A stretch of DNA of 15,864 nt from JAQGLW01 sp035995725. GTDB lineage: Bacteria > Pseudomonadota > Gammaproteobacteria > Burkholderiales > Burkholderiaceae_D. A program made the position numbers and the translations under genes. The notes beneath the pieces are model-generated. The model saw nothing but the letters and a program-made list of their open reading frames with translations. It made no database searches and was not told where the DNA came from. The stretch lies in assembly GCA_035995725.1 (NCBI GenBank), contig DASYKE010000139.1, positions 1 through 15,864 of the forward strand, given 5' to 3'. Within the stretch, counting starts at the first letter, position 1, and each line of letters opens with the position of its first letter. This document shows, in pieces, positions 1 to 6,853 of this stretch.

Positions 1-821
1 ATCAGATGCGGCTCGAATAAGAGCCGTTCTTTGCCGGTCAACAGCAGGAAATGCTTGCCGGTGCAGCGTGCCAGCAGCGACATGCCCAGCCGCTCGGCCA
101 CCATATGCCCCATCTGCGTCGTGCCCGAACGCGACAGCAGAAACGGAATGCCCATCTGCGCTCCCTTGATCACCATCTCCGACGTCAGGCGACCGGTCGT
201 GTAAAACACCTTGTCTTCTCCCGTCATGTCGTCCAGCCACATCTTGCCGGCTATCGCATCGACCGCATTGTGGCGGCCCACGTCTTCGATGAAATACAGC
301 ATGTCTCCCTGCGCTGAAAACAGGGCGCAGCCATGCACCGAACCGGCCTGCTTGTAGATCGACTGCTGGGTACGGATCGTGTCGACGATTTTATACAAGG
401 TCGATTGCTTCAGCCGCGCCTCCGGCGACAGCACGATCGAATCGACTTCGTCCATCAATCCGCCAAATACCGAGCCCTGGCCGCAGCCGGTGGTGACAAC
501 CCGTTTGGAGGTGCGCTCTTCGACATTGGCAATGCCGGTATGGGTTTTGACCGCGACGGCATCGACTGTCCAGTCAACTTGCACCGATGCAATATCTTCC
601 AGCGATTTGACCAGCCGCTGATTGCGCAGGTAACCCAGCGTCAGGGCTTCGGGCGCGCCGCCCAGGGTCATCAGGGTCACCAGCTCGCGCTTGTCGACAT
701 AGACCGTGAGCGGCCGTTCGGCCGGGATTGCAATGGTGGAGGAGCGGCCGCGCTCGTCAAGGACATCGACGTCGTGGGTCAGGTCGACGCTGGCGTTGGA
801 TAAAGCAGGACGAAGCGGCAT
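1..821 (-). CDS. fdhD: Formate dehydrogenase accessory sulfurtransferase FdhD (C-terminus cut by window edge)
   Basis: Reading leftward from the ATG at 819-821, 273 codons are open to the window edge, close to the full length of the family (about 270-280). FdhD transfers sulfur from a cysteine desulfurase to the molybdenum cofactor of formate dehydrogenase; without it the enzyme is inactive. Family blocks seen are TTGCGQGSVFG near residues 110-120, HGCALF near 163-168, EDVGRHNAVD at 179-188 and TTGRLTSEMV at 208-217. Cys113 sits where the first Cys of the E. coli CxxC loop is expected, but the second Cys is not present. No strong Shine-Dalgarno precedes the ATG, so the start is less certain than the identity. 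It is the last gene visible in the formate dehydrogenase cluster, 77 bases after the preceding gene. Confidence 0.93.
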   Translation of the reverse strand, partial: MPLRPALSNASVDLTHDVDVLDERGRSSTIAIPAERPLTVYVDKRELVTLMTLGGAPEALTLGYLRNQRLVKSLEDIASVQVDWTVDAVAVKTHTGIANVEERTSKRVVTTGCGQGSVFGGLMDEVDSIVLSPEARLKQSTLYKIVDTIRTQQSIYKQAGSVHGCALFSAQGDMLYFIEDVGRHNAVDAIAGKMWLDDMTGEDKVFYTTGRLTSEMVIKGAQMGIPFLLSRSGTTQMGHMVAERLGMSLLARCTGKHFLLLTGKERLLFEPHL

Positions 822-898
822 GTTATTTAGTGACTGTTTTGATCAATATAAATTGACCGTGATGGCGTTGGCGTTGCTCACACTGCCCAACATCCGCC

Positions 899-1297
899 CT
901 ATTTTTTAGTTGCAGCAGCTGCAGGTGGCTTGCCTGCGGCGGGAACGGGCATCGCATCGGCGACGCCTACCTTGACAGCCGGTTGTGCAGCTATGTATGG
1001 CCCTGGATTCTGACACGGCGGTATCACGATGGGTGCAACCGGTGCGGCAGTCTGCGATGCAACTGCCACAGGGGCAGCAGTCGCCGGTTTGACCGTTGAC
1101 CCTTTCGTCTTCTTGTAATAAGCCGCTACTTTATCCTGCGACCGGCAAAGCTGATAGGCGGCGACTTTATCAGTCCAGGCAGCTTTATCCTTCGCTTCGG
1201 CGGCCTTGGCGTTCGCCTCCTCGGTCGGCGGCGGCAGCTTTGCTCCTGCCATGCCTGTCACCATCAAGCCGATTAACGCAACGATCAATTTATGCAT
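899..1297 (-). CDS. Small secreted Ala/Pro/Lys-rich protein of the formate dehydrogenase cluster
   Basis: A 132-residue protein that I do not recognise by function. Residues 1-19 form a signal peptide (hydrophobic core LIVALIGLMVTGMAG, likely cut near AGA-K). A charged, probably helical stretch at 25-65 is rich in Ala, Lys and Glu and contains Cys51. An Ala/Pro/Val low-complexity part contains Cys95, and the tail ends in Lys-Lys. The start is supported by GGGGA seven bases before the ATG. It begins 12 bases after the stop of the cytochrome b subunit, so it is surely co-transcribed with the dehydrogenase. This suggests a periplasmic accessory or assembly role, but nothing in the sequence shows an enzymatic motif. 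The low-complexity composition means it will diverge fast between species. Confidence 0.75.
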   Translation of the reverse strand: MHKLIVALIGLMVTGMAGAKLPPPTEEANAKAAEAKDKAAWTDKVAAYQLCRSQDKVAAYYKKTKGSTVKPATAAPVAVASQTAAPVAPIVIPPCQNPGPYIAAQPAVKVGVADAMPVPAAGKPPAAAATKK

Positions 1298-1309
1298 ATG
1301 CCTGTCCCC

Positions 1310-2446
1310 TTATAATGCCTTTAGCGGCACGCCGACTTTGGCAGCACCTTCCTCGGTACGCACGCGCGGCACCTTGCCGCTCTTGACATCGTCGTACCAC
1401 AGGTCATGGTGTTCTTTTGCCCATGCGTCATCAACATATCCGGTACGCATCGCCTCGTAGGCGCCTTCCATCCCGATTGTGCCGATATAAATATGGGCAA
1501 GCGACATGCTCGCGAACAGAACTGCGCCGGCAAGATGAATCGCATTGGCAATCTGCATATTGCCCCGCGTAGATTCGATGCCGGGAAACAGCATGTCTAG
1601 CACGAAGCCGGATGCGCTGACAACCAAGCCAAGCGCCACCACCCCGCCCCAGAACCAGATTTTTTCGCCAGCGTTGAAACGCCCGGCGCTGACATGGCCT
1701 TTGCCGATTGCGCCTCCGGCTCTGGTCAGCCATTTCAGATCGGATGCTTCGGGCAAATTATCCTTGACGTACATGACGAAGAATACGACGGTCGATACCG
1801 TGAAAACCGGGCCGACAAAGTTATGAATGTTTTTGCACAGGTAGGCGAGCAAGCCAAACAAGGTGTGGCCAAACACCGGCAATACTACATATTTCCCGAA
1901 CAGCATCGTGATGCCGGTAACGGCCAGGATCACGAAGCTGATTGCCATTGTCCAGTGCGCCAACCGCTCCACCGACGTAAAACGCTCAATCAGCCGGCCG
2001 GTGCGCCCTTCTTTCAATTTAATCGGGCCAAAAATAAAATACATCGCCGCTATGCCCAATACCGCGGCAATCAGCAGCCAGCCACCGATCTTGGTCAGCG
2101 GCCCGTTGCGATACTGGCGCCACGCTTCGCCTGCCGTGGTGGCACGCGCCTGCCCGAAAAATTGCGCTTTTGGCTGGATCAATACGCTCGCTTCCGGCGC
2201 CGGCAAGCTGGAGTAATTCTGGCCGCCTTCCTTGATCGCCCGGAAGGTCGGCGCGAGATTGCCGGGTTGGACTTTGGTGCGTTCCGCTTGATTTTGTTTC
2301 AGGATATCGACCGAGTCGACGTTCGGCATATTCTGCGCGGCGGCCGGCGCCGGCGTGCCTGCATCACCAGTCTGGGCCATTGCCATACCGGTTGACGCTG
2401 CGACGAGCGACAAGCCGAGTATAAGCTTGGCGAACCATTTCTTCAT
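1310..2446 (-). CDS. fdhC: Formate dehydrogenase gamma subunit, cytochrome b556
   Basis: A 378-residue membrane subunit that carries electrons from the beta subunit through two b hemes to the quinone pool. Residues 1-25 form a signal peptide (cut after AMAQ or close by). Residues 26-115 are a soluble, probably periplasmic stretch, absent from the short E. coli FdnI type (about 217 residues). Hydrophobic spans lie near 120-140, 165-183, 192-226, 263-283 and 300-322. Heme ligand candidates are His164, His208, His304 and His318; the last pair is 14 apart, as in FdnI. The start has GAGGG seven bases upstream. It lies 22 bases after the small lipoprotein gene. The symbol is the common betaproteobacterial use; fdoI or fdnI would be the E. 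coli counterparts. Confidence 0.93.
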   Translation of the reverse strand: MKKWFAKLILGLSLVAASTGMAMAQTGDAGTPAPAAAQNMPNVDSVDILKQNQAERTKVQPGNLAPTFRAIKEGGQNYSSLPAPEASVLIQPKAQFFGQARATTAGEAWRQYRNGPLTKIGGWLLIAAVLGIAAMYFIFGPIKLKEGRTGRLIERFTSVERLAHWTMAISFVILAVTGITMLFGKYVVLPVFGHTLFGLLAYLCKNIHNFVGPVFTVSTVVFFVMYVKDNLPEASDLKWLTRAGGAIGKGHVSAGRFNAGEKIWFWGGVVALGLVVSASGFVLDMLFPGIESTRGNMQIANAIHLAGAVLFASMSLAHIYIGTIGMEGAYEAMRTGYVDDAWAKEHHDLWYDDVKSGKVPRVRTEEGAAKVGVPLKAL

Positions 2447-2468
2447 GATGTTTCCCTCGCTAACGCGG

Positions 2469-2693
2469 TCAGTTGACTTTGACGTACTCGTTTTGACTTT
2501 GCATCCGTGTACGTATTTGCGTTTCCCAGCTGGTTTTATCGCCCGGCGACCAGCCTTTTACCACATAGCTGTCCTTGGCGCCTTGCCACGGAGGTGCATC
2601 GGATACCTTGCGCGCGTCCGCTTGCGACTGGCTTTTTTCGCCGCATGCGGCCAGCACGGTCGCTGATAATGCAATCAATAGAAGGCGCATCAT
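2469..2693 (-). CDS. Small lipoprotein inside the formate dehydrogenase operon
   Basis: A 74-residue protein beginning with a lipoprotein signal: a short n-region, a hydrophobic run, and lipobox LAAC with Cys17 as the lipidation site. Residue 18 is Gly, not Asp, so outer-membrane sorting is possible. The mature part is only about 57 residues, polar, with a conserved-looking end (WSPGDKTSWETQIRTRMQSQ). Its ATG overlaps the stop of fdhB by four bases (ATGA), indicating translational coupling. A second ATG follows at once and could be the start instead. Position between the Fe-S and cytochrome subunits suggests a small extra subunit or assembly factor held on the periplasmic side of a membrane. 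I know no function for it. Confidence 0.82.
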   Translation of the reverse strand: MMRLLLIALSATVLAACGEKSQSQADARKVSDAPPWQGAKDSYVVKGWSPGDKTSWETQIRTRMQSQNEYVKVN

Positions 2694-3346
2694 ATTTTCT
2701 GCCTCACTGGTTTGATCGGTGCACCTGGTTTCGCCGGTGCCTTTGCGTCGGGATTCGGCGCCTGGCCGTATGCGGTGCCCCAGCCCCAGACCTCGCTACC
2801 TTTGCCGCGGCGCAAAACACGGTTGCGGAAAATATCGGCGATCACGTCGCCGTCGCCGCCCAGCAACGCCTTGGTTGAACACATCTCGGCGCAAGCCGGG
2901 AGCTTTCCTTCCGCCAGTCGATTGCGACCGTATTTTTCAAATTCGGCCTTCGAACCGTTTTCCTCCGGACCGCCAGCGCAGAACGTGCATTTATCCATCT
3001 TGCCGCGCAAGCCGAATGTGCCGTTGGACGGAAACTGCGGCGCGCCGAACGGACATGCGTACGAGCAGTAGCCGCAGCCAATGCAGATATCCTTGTCATG
3101 CAATACTACGCCTTCATCGGTCCGATAAAAGCAATCGACCGGGCAGACCGCCATGCATGGCGCATCGGAGCAATGCATGCACGCCACCGAAACCGATTTC
3201 TCCTGGCCGATCACGCCGTCATTGACGGTCACGACTCGGCGGCGGTTCACGCCCCACGGAACTTCGTGTTCATTCTTGCAGGCAGTTACACAACCATTGC
3301 ATTCGATACACCGTTCTGCATCGCAGATAAATTTCATTCGTGCCAT
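2690..3346 (-). CDS. fdhB: Formate dehydrogenase beta subunit, four-cluster ferredoxin type
   Basis: A 218-residue electron-transfer subunit linking the molybdenum subunit to the cytochrome b. Cysteines occur in four groups: 13/16/19/23, 56/59/64/68 (then 72), 88/91/94/98, and 120/123/152/156, the arrangement of DMSO-reductase-family beta subunits with four [4Fe-4S] clusters. It lacks the C-terminal transmembrane helix of E. coli FdnH and instead ends in a Pro/Ala/Lys tail (residues 193-218). It has no signal peptide, so it should cross the membrane with FdhA through the Tat system. The start is fixed by a perfect AGGAGG at 3355-3360, eight bases before the ATG. The gap to fdhA is 79 bases, the largest among the structural genes. 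Confidence 0.95.
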   Translation of the reverse strand: MARMKFICDAERCIECNGCVTACKNEHEVPWGVNRRRVVTVNDGVIGQEKSVSVACMHCSDAPCMAVCPVDCFYRTDEGVVLHDKDICIGCGYCSYACPFGAPQFPSNGTFGLRGKMDKCTFCAGGPEENGSKAEFEKYGRNRLAEGKLPACAEMCSTKALLGGDGDVIADIFRNRVLRRGKGSEVWGWGTAYGQAPNPDAKAPAKPGAPIKPVRQKI

Positions 3347-3354
3347 TTTTACTA

Positions 3355-3360
3355 CCTCCT
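3355..3360 (-). promoter_or_regulatory. Strong ribosome binding site of fdhB
   Basis: The minus strand reads AGGAGG eight bases before the fdhB ATG, the only complete consensus Shine-Dalgarno in the cluster. It selects the first of two nearby ATG codons (residues 1 and 4) and suggests that fdhB is translated independently, not by coupling to fdhA. Confidence 0.8.
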
Positions 3361-3425
3361 AAGCTCTTCTTATCGGGCGGGAACGGCATGCGGTTGCGCT
3401 GCGCGTTGCCCTCACAGATATGTCA

Positions 3426-6401
3426 TCAAGCTGCGATTTTCTCGATATTGCAAATTGTGGTCTTGGTTTCCTGCATCATCGTCACGGAATCATAACCGTA
3501 GGTCGTGGCCGTATTGACTGCCTCGCCGCGCACGATCGGAGCCGCTCCTTCCGGGTAGGAATCTTTCATGTCCTTGCCCTGCCACCAACCCGAGAAATGG
3601 AACGGAATAAAGGCTGTATCAGGGCCGACCCGTGGCGTCACCATTGCTTTGACCTTGATGCGGGCGCCAGTCGGTGTAGAGACAATCACGTACTCGCCGT
3701 TTCGGATGCCGCGATCGGCTGCTGCTTTCGGATTGATCTCGACGAAGTTATCCTGCTGCAGTTCCGCCAGCCATGGATTGGAACGCGTCTCTTCACCGCC
3801 GCCTTCATATTCGACCAGCCGGCCGGATGTCAGGATGATCGGGAACTTCTCATAAAGCTTAGCCTCGACGTTCTTGTCCTGCACCGATTTATACAGCGTC
3901 GGCAGACGCCAGAATGCGTTTTTATCAGCGTGCGTCGGATACTTGGCGACCAGGTCGGGACGCGTGCCGTACAGCGGCTCGCGATGCAGCGGCACCGGAT
4001 CGGGAAAGTTCCAGACTACCGCGCGCGCTTTTGCATTGCCGAACGGATGGACGCCATGGACCTTGATCGTCACTCGCTGAATACCGCCGGACAGATCGGT
4101 CTTCCAGTTCTTGCCCTCGGCCGCCTTTTTCTCGGCTTCGGTCAAATCGTTCCACCAGCCAAGCTTCTTCAGCAGCAAATGGTCGAATTCCGGATAGCCG
4201 GTGGTGATATCCGCACCGAGGGAATGGGAACCGTCTTCCGCCAGCAGATTCACGCCGTCTTTTTCAACACCGAAGTTGGCGCGGAAATTGCCACCGCCAT
4301 CCATCACATGTTTGGTCGTATCGTACAGATTGGGGGAACCCGGATGCTTCATTTCCGGCGTGCCGTAGCATGGCCAAGGCAAACCGAAATAATCGCCTGT
4401 CATGTCGTAACCCGTCACGGCATCCTTGCCGCCCTTGCACTTCAAGGTCTTCACGTCGAACAGGTGCATGTTGCGCATATGCGCCTTCAACCGCGTCGGC
4501 GACTGGCCTGTGTAGCCGATAGTCCATGCACCGCGGTTGATTTCTTCGAGCATGCTTTCCGCTTCCGGCTCCATCATGCCGCCCTTGCCCGGCACCAGTT
4601 TTATCTTTGCGACCAGCTCCTTGCTGAAACCGAGCTTTTCCGCCAGCTGATACATGATCATCTGGTCGGTGCGCGACTCGAACAGCGGATCGATCACTTT
4701 CTCGCGCCATTGCAGTGAGCGGTTCGATGCAGTTACAGAACCGGACGTCTCGAACTGGGTCGCTGCCGGCAGCAAATAGGTGGCACGATTCGGATTGAGT
4801 TGCTGGCCATCGACTTTCATCGCGGCCATGGCGGCGGTCGCTGAAGGATATGGATCGATCACCACCAGCAGGTCAAGCTTATCCAACGCTTTTTTCATGT
4901 CCAGGCCGCGCGTTTGCGAGTTCGGCGCATGGCCCCAGAACACCATCCCCTTGACGTTGCTGTCTTGATCGATCAACTCGTTTTTCTCGAGTACCGCATC
5001 GACCCAGCGCGACACCGTGGTGCCCGATTTTTCCATCATCGCCTGAGAAGGATACTGTTTCTTGATCCACTCGTAATCGACACCCCAGACTGCGGCCCAA
5101 TGTTTCCACGAGCCGGTGGCCAGACCATAGTAGCCCGGCAGCGAATCCGGATTGGGGCCGACGTCGGTCGCCCCCTGCACATTGTCATGGCCGCGGAAAA
5201 TATTGGTGCCGCCGCCCGACACGCCAACGTTGCCAAGCGCCAGCTGCAGAATGCAGGAAGCGCGCACCACCGCATTGCCGATCGTGTGCTGGGTTTGCCC
5301 CATGCACCAGACCACCGAGGAAGGACGATTCCTGGCCATTGTCTCGGCAGCTTTATACACTTCGGCTTCCGGCACGCCGCAGGCTTCCTCCACCTTGGCC
5401 GGCGTCCATTTCATGACCTCTTCCCTGACCTTGTCCATGCCGTAGACGCGATCGTGAATGTACTTCTTGTCTTCCCAGCCATTCTTGAAGATGTGATACA
5501 GCATGCCGTACAGGTAAGGTATGTCGGACCCGGACCGGATGCGCACATATTGATCGGCTTTGGCCGCCGTACGGGTGTAGCGCGGATCGACCACAATCAT
5601 CTTGGTGCCGGTCTCCTTCGCGTGCAGCATGTGCAGCATCGACACAGGATGCGCTTCCGCGGCATTCGAGCCGATATACATCACGGCCTTCGCATTCTGC
5701 ATATCGTTGTAGCTGTTGGTCATCGCACCATAGCCCCAGGTATTCGCTACGCCGGCCACGGTGGTCGAGTGACAGATGCGCGCCTGGTGATCGCAATTAT
5801 TGGTGCCGAAGAACGAGACGAACTTGCGCAGCAGCGCAGCCTGTTCGTTGTTGTGTTTCGATGACCCAACCCAGAAAACGGAATCCGGACCGCTGGTCTT
5901 TTTGAGATCCAGTAATTTGGCGGAGATTTCATTCAGGGCCTGATCCCAGCTGATGCGCTGGTACTTGCCGTTGACCAGCTTCATCGGATACTTCAATCGA
6001 TATTCGCCGTGCCCGTGCTCGCGCAATGCGGCACCCTTGGCGCAATGCGCACCCAGATTGATCGGTGAATCGAACACCGGTTCCTGCCTTACCCAGACAC
6101 CGTTTTCCACCACTGCATCGACTGCACAACCGACGGAGCAGTGACTGCAGACGGTGCGCTTGACTTCAATCTTCGCGCCTTCCGCGGCCTTGCCACCCTC
6201 TGCAGCCTTGGCCTTCTGTATCATGCCCAATTGGGACGCGGCGATCCCCGCACCGATGCCGATTCCCGAACGTTTCAAAAACATTCGGCGATCCATTGTC
6301 GGCAACGCGCGCGACATGCTGTCGGCAAGACTGGACGAGAAATGGGTATGCGAACGGGCTTGCGCACGCTGGCCGGCATGGCCTTTGCGAGTCAACAGCA
6401 T
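3426..6401 (-). CDS. fdhA: Formate dehydrogenase alpha subunit, molybdopterin-dependent, Cys-type, Tat-exported
   Basis: A 991-residue catalytic subunit oxidising formate to CO2, probably in the periplasm. A Tat signal lies at about 37-67: DRRMFLKRSG with twin Arg38-39, then a hydrophobic stretch and AKAA. Cys85, Cys88, Cys92 and Cys120 bind a [4Fe-4S] cluster. Cys210-His211 in ARICHSTTV is the active-site pair; E. coli FdnG has selenocysteine there, and here the codon is an ordinary Cys codon. Later blocks (for example NVQGATDVGPN, GMVFWGHAPNSQ and the C-terminal molybdopterin dinucleotide-binding region) fit the family, and the length is close to FdnG. I chose the ATG at 6399-6401 because AGGTGA lies just before it; a GTG nine bases upstream falls inside that ribosome site. 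The 37 residues before the twin Arg are unusually long. The gene follows the Tat miniprotein by 16 bases. Confidence 0.96.
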   Translation of the reverse strand: MLLTRKGHAGQRAQARSHTHFSSSLADSMSRALPTMDRRMFLKRSGIGIGAGIAASQLGMIQKAKAAEGGKAAEGAKIEVKRTVCSHCSVGCAVDAVVENGVWVRQEPVFDSPINLGAHCAKGAALREHGHGEYRLKYPMKLVNGKYQRISWDQALNEISAKLLDLKKTSGPDSVFWVGSSKHNNEQAALLRKFVSFFGTNNCDHQARICHSTTVAGVANTWGYGAMTNSYNDMQNAKAVMYIGSNAAEAHPVSMLHMLHAKETGTKMIVVDPRYTRTAAKADQYVRIRSGSDIPYLYGMLYHIFKNGWEDKKYIHDRVYGMDKVREEVMKWTPAKVEEACGVPEAEVYKAAETMARNRPSSVVWCMGQTQHTIGNAVVRASCILQLALGNVGVSGGGTNIFRGHDNVQGATDVGPNPDSLPGYYGLATGSWKHWAAVWGVDYEWIKKQYPSQAMMEKSGTTVSRWVDAVLEKNELIDQDSNVKGMVFWGHAPNSQTRGLDMKKALDKLDLLVVIDPYPSATAAMAAMKVDGQQLNPNRATYLLPAATQFETSGSVTASNRSLQWREKVIDPLFESRTDQMIMYQLAEKLGFSKELVAKIKLVPGKGGMMEPEAESMLEEINRGAWTIGYTGQSPTRLKAHMRNMHLFDVKTLKCKGGKDAVTGYDMTGDYFGLPWPCYGTPEMKHPGSPNLYDTTKHVMDGGGNFRANFGVEKDGVNLLAEDGSHSLGADITTGYPEFDHLLLKKLGWWNDLTEAEKKAAEGKNWKTDLSGGIQRVTIKVHGVHPFGNAKARAVVWNFPDPVPLHREPLYGTRPDLVAKYPTHADKNAFWRLPTLYKSVQDKNVEAKLYEKFPIILTSGRLVEYEGGGEETRSNPWLAELQQDNFVEINPKAAADRGIRNGEYVIVSTPTGARIKVKAMVTPRVGPDTAFIPFHFSGWWQGKDMKDSYPEGAAPIVRGEAVNTATTYGYDSVTMMQETKTTICNIEKIAA

Positions 6402-6417
6402 GGTTGTCACCTCGGAA

Positions 6418-6609
6418 TTAAATTGTGGTGGTGCGGTAGTATTTTTTGACGTGCTCCGTCAAGCGATAGCTATCGCCCTCCGGTTCTGCAGGCGTGGCCA
6501 CAGTTGGTGTGACAGTTTGAGGAGCCAGTTTGGCAGCGATACCCGCAGCAGCAATCAAACCTAATCCCGCAAAGAAGCTTCGTCTTGCGACTTTATTTTG
6601 CTCTGCCAT
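6418..6609 (-). CDS. Formate dehydrogenase-region Tat-target miniprotein
   Basis: A 63-residue protein that is almost entirely a Tat signal plus a short conserved tail. From the ATG at 6607-6609 it reads VARRSFFAGLG (twin Arg, Phe-Phe), an Ala-rich hydrophobic stretch, then a Pro/Thr linker and the tail YRLTEHVKKYYRTT. This matches the small family known as the formate dehydrogenase region Tat target; its role is unknown, though linkage to formate dehydrogenase is strong. AGGAG at 6616-6620, six bases before this ATG, decides the start against an in-frame ATG 18 bases upstream. It is the first gene after the leader and lies 16 bases before fdhA. It could be a tiny subunit, an export escort or an assembly marker. 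Confidence 0.88.
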   Translation of the reverse strand: MAEQNKVARRSFFAGLGLIAAAGIAAKLAPQTVTPTVATPAEPEGDSYRLTEHVKKYYRTTTI

Positions 6610-6658
6610 GGCAGTCTCCTGACTCATATTGGTGAAGTAATTTTTTGACTACTTTCAA

Positions 6659-6684
6659 TATTATTCCATAAAAGTACCATAATA
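6659..6684. repeat. Inverted repeat flanking two phased CCATAA copies
   Basis: TATTAT at 6659-6664 and ATAATA at 6679-6684 are a perfect inverted repeat. Between and overlapping them, CCATAA occurs at 6666-6671 and again at 6677-6682, 11 bases apart, about one helical turn. The site lies 50-75 bases upstream of the Tat miniprotein start, where an operator or activator site would be expected. AT-rich DNA gives such matches by chance, so the function is only suggested. Confidence 0.4.
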
Positions 6685-6701
6685 GTGCGCGGGTTGTGCT
6701 T

Positions 6702-6723
6702 TTAATACATTAAATTACATTAA
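6702..6723. repeat. Phased direct repeat TACATTAA x2 with palindrome
   Basis: TACATTAA occurs at 6706-6713 and 6716-6723, exactly 10 bases apart, so both copies face the same side of the helix. The first copy also lies in the palindrome TTAAT-AC-ATTAA (6702-6713). The arrangement resembles a binding site for a multimeric regulator upstream of the fdh structural genes; the regulator is not identified. Confidence 0.4.
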
Positions 6724-6790
6724 TTTTTTGCTGGTTAAGCTGGAATTCTAAATGTTCAATCCTGTCATTAGTGGCCTATGGCAATATGTA

Positions 6791-6829
6791 CGACCGTACC
6801 GTCGGCGCCTTGTTACCAGCTTACGGTCG
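6791..6829. repeat. Eight-base-pair inverted repeat after the torD-like gene
   Basis: CGACCGTA (6791-6798) and TACGGTCG (6822-6829) pair perfectly across a 23-base loop. The element begins about 25 bases beyond the stop of the TorD-like gene on the minus strand. No T-run follows in that direction, so it is not a classic intrinsic terminator; it may protect the 3' end of the upstream transcript or attenuate read-through. Confidence 0.4.
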
Positions 6830-6853
6830 GCAACATGATACGGACGCACTTGC

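Larger units (their letters stand above)
6610..6853 (-). promoter_or_regulatory. Likely promoter and control region of the fdh structural operon
   Basis: This is the only sizeable gap (244 bases) inside the leftward cluster and it is visibly AT-rich beside its coding neighbours. It contains phased direct repeats, inverted repeats and poly-T/poly-A tracts listed separately, and TTGAA-type hexamers on the minus strand. I could not pick a -35/-10 pair with good spacing, so no exact promoter is called. Its place before the Tat miniprotein and fdhA makes it the natural site for regulated expression of the structural genes. Confidence 0.5.

Noticed and set aside
863..878. Sigma-54-like site on the plus strand, TGGCGTTGGCGTTGCT, with GG-N10-GC spacing
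   Set aside because: The spacing fits, but it points rightward into the antisense of the secreted-protein gene, with no plus-strand gene downstream. In a G+C-rich repeat of GGCGTT this is likely chance.
5765..5780. Possible selenocysteine codon in fdhA
   Set aside because: The minus strand reads ATC TGT CAC at the active site (RICHS); it is a normal Cys codon, so no SECIS element is needed.
3420..5864. Long open frames on the plus strand (432 and 316 codons) opposite fdhA
   Set aside because: They are mirror frames of a highly conserved gene with strong codon bias. Their translations are rich in Arg, His and Pro and match no family, while the minus strand gives a full-length formate dehydrogenase.
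6401..6410. GTG at 6410 as the fdhA start
   Set aside because: The GTG is part of the AGGTGA ribosome site for the ATG nine bases downstream.
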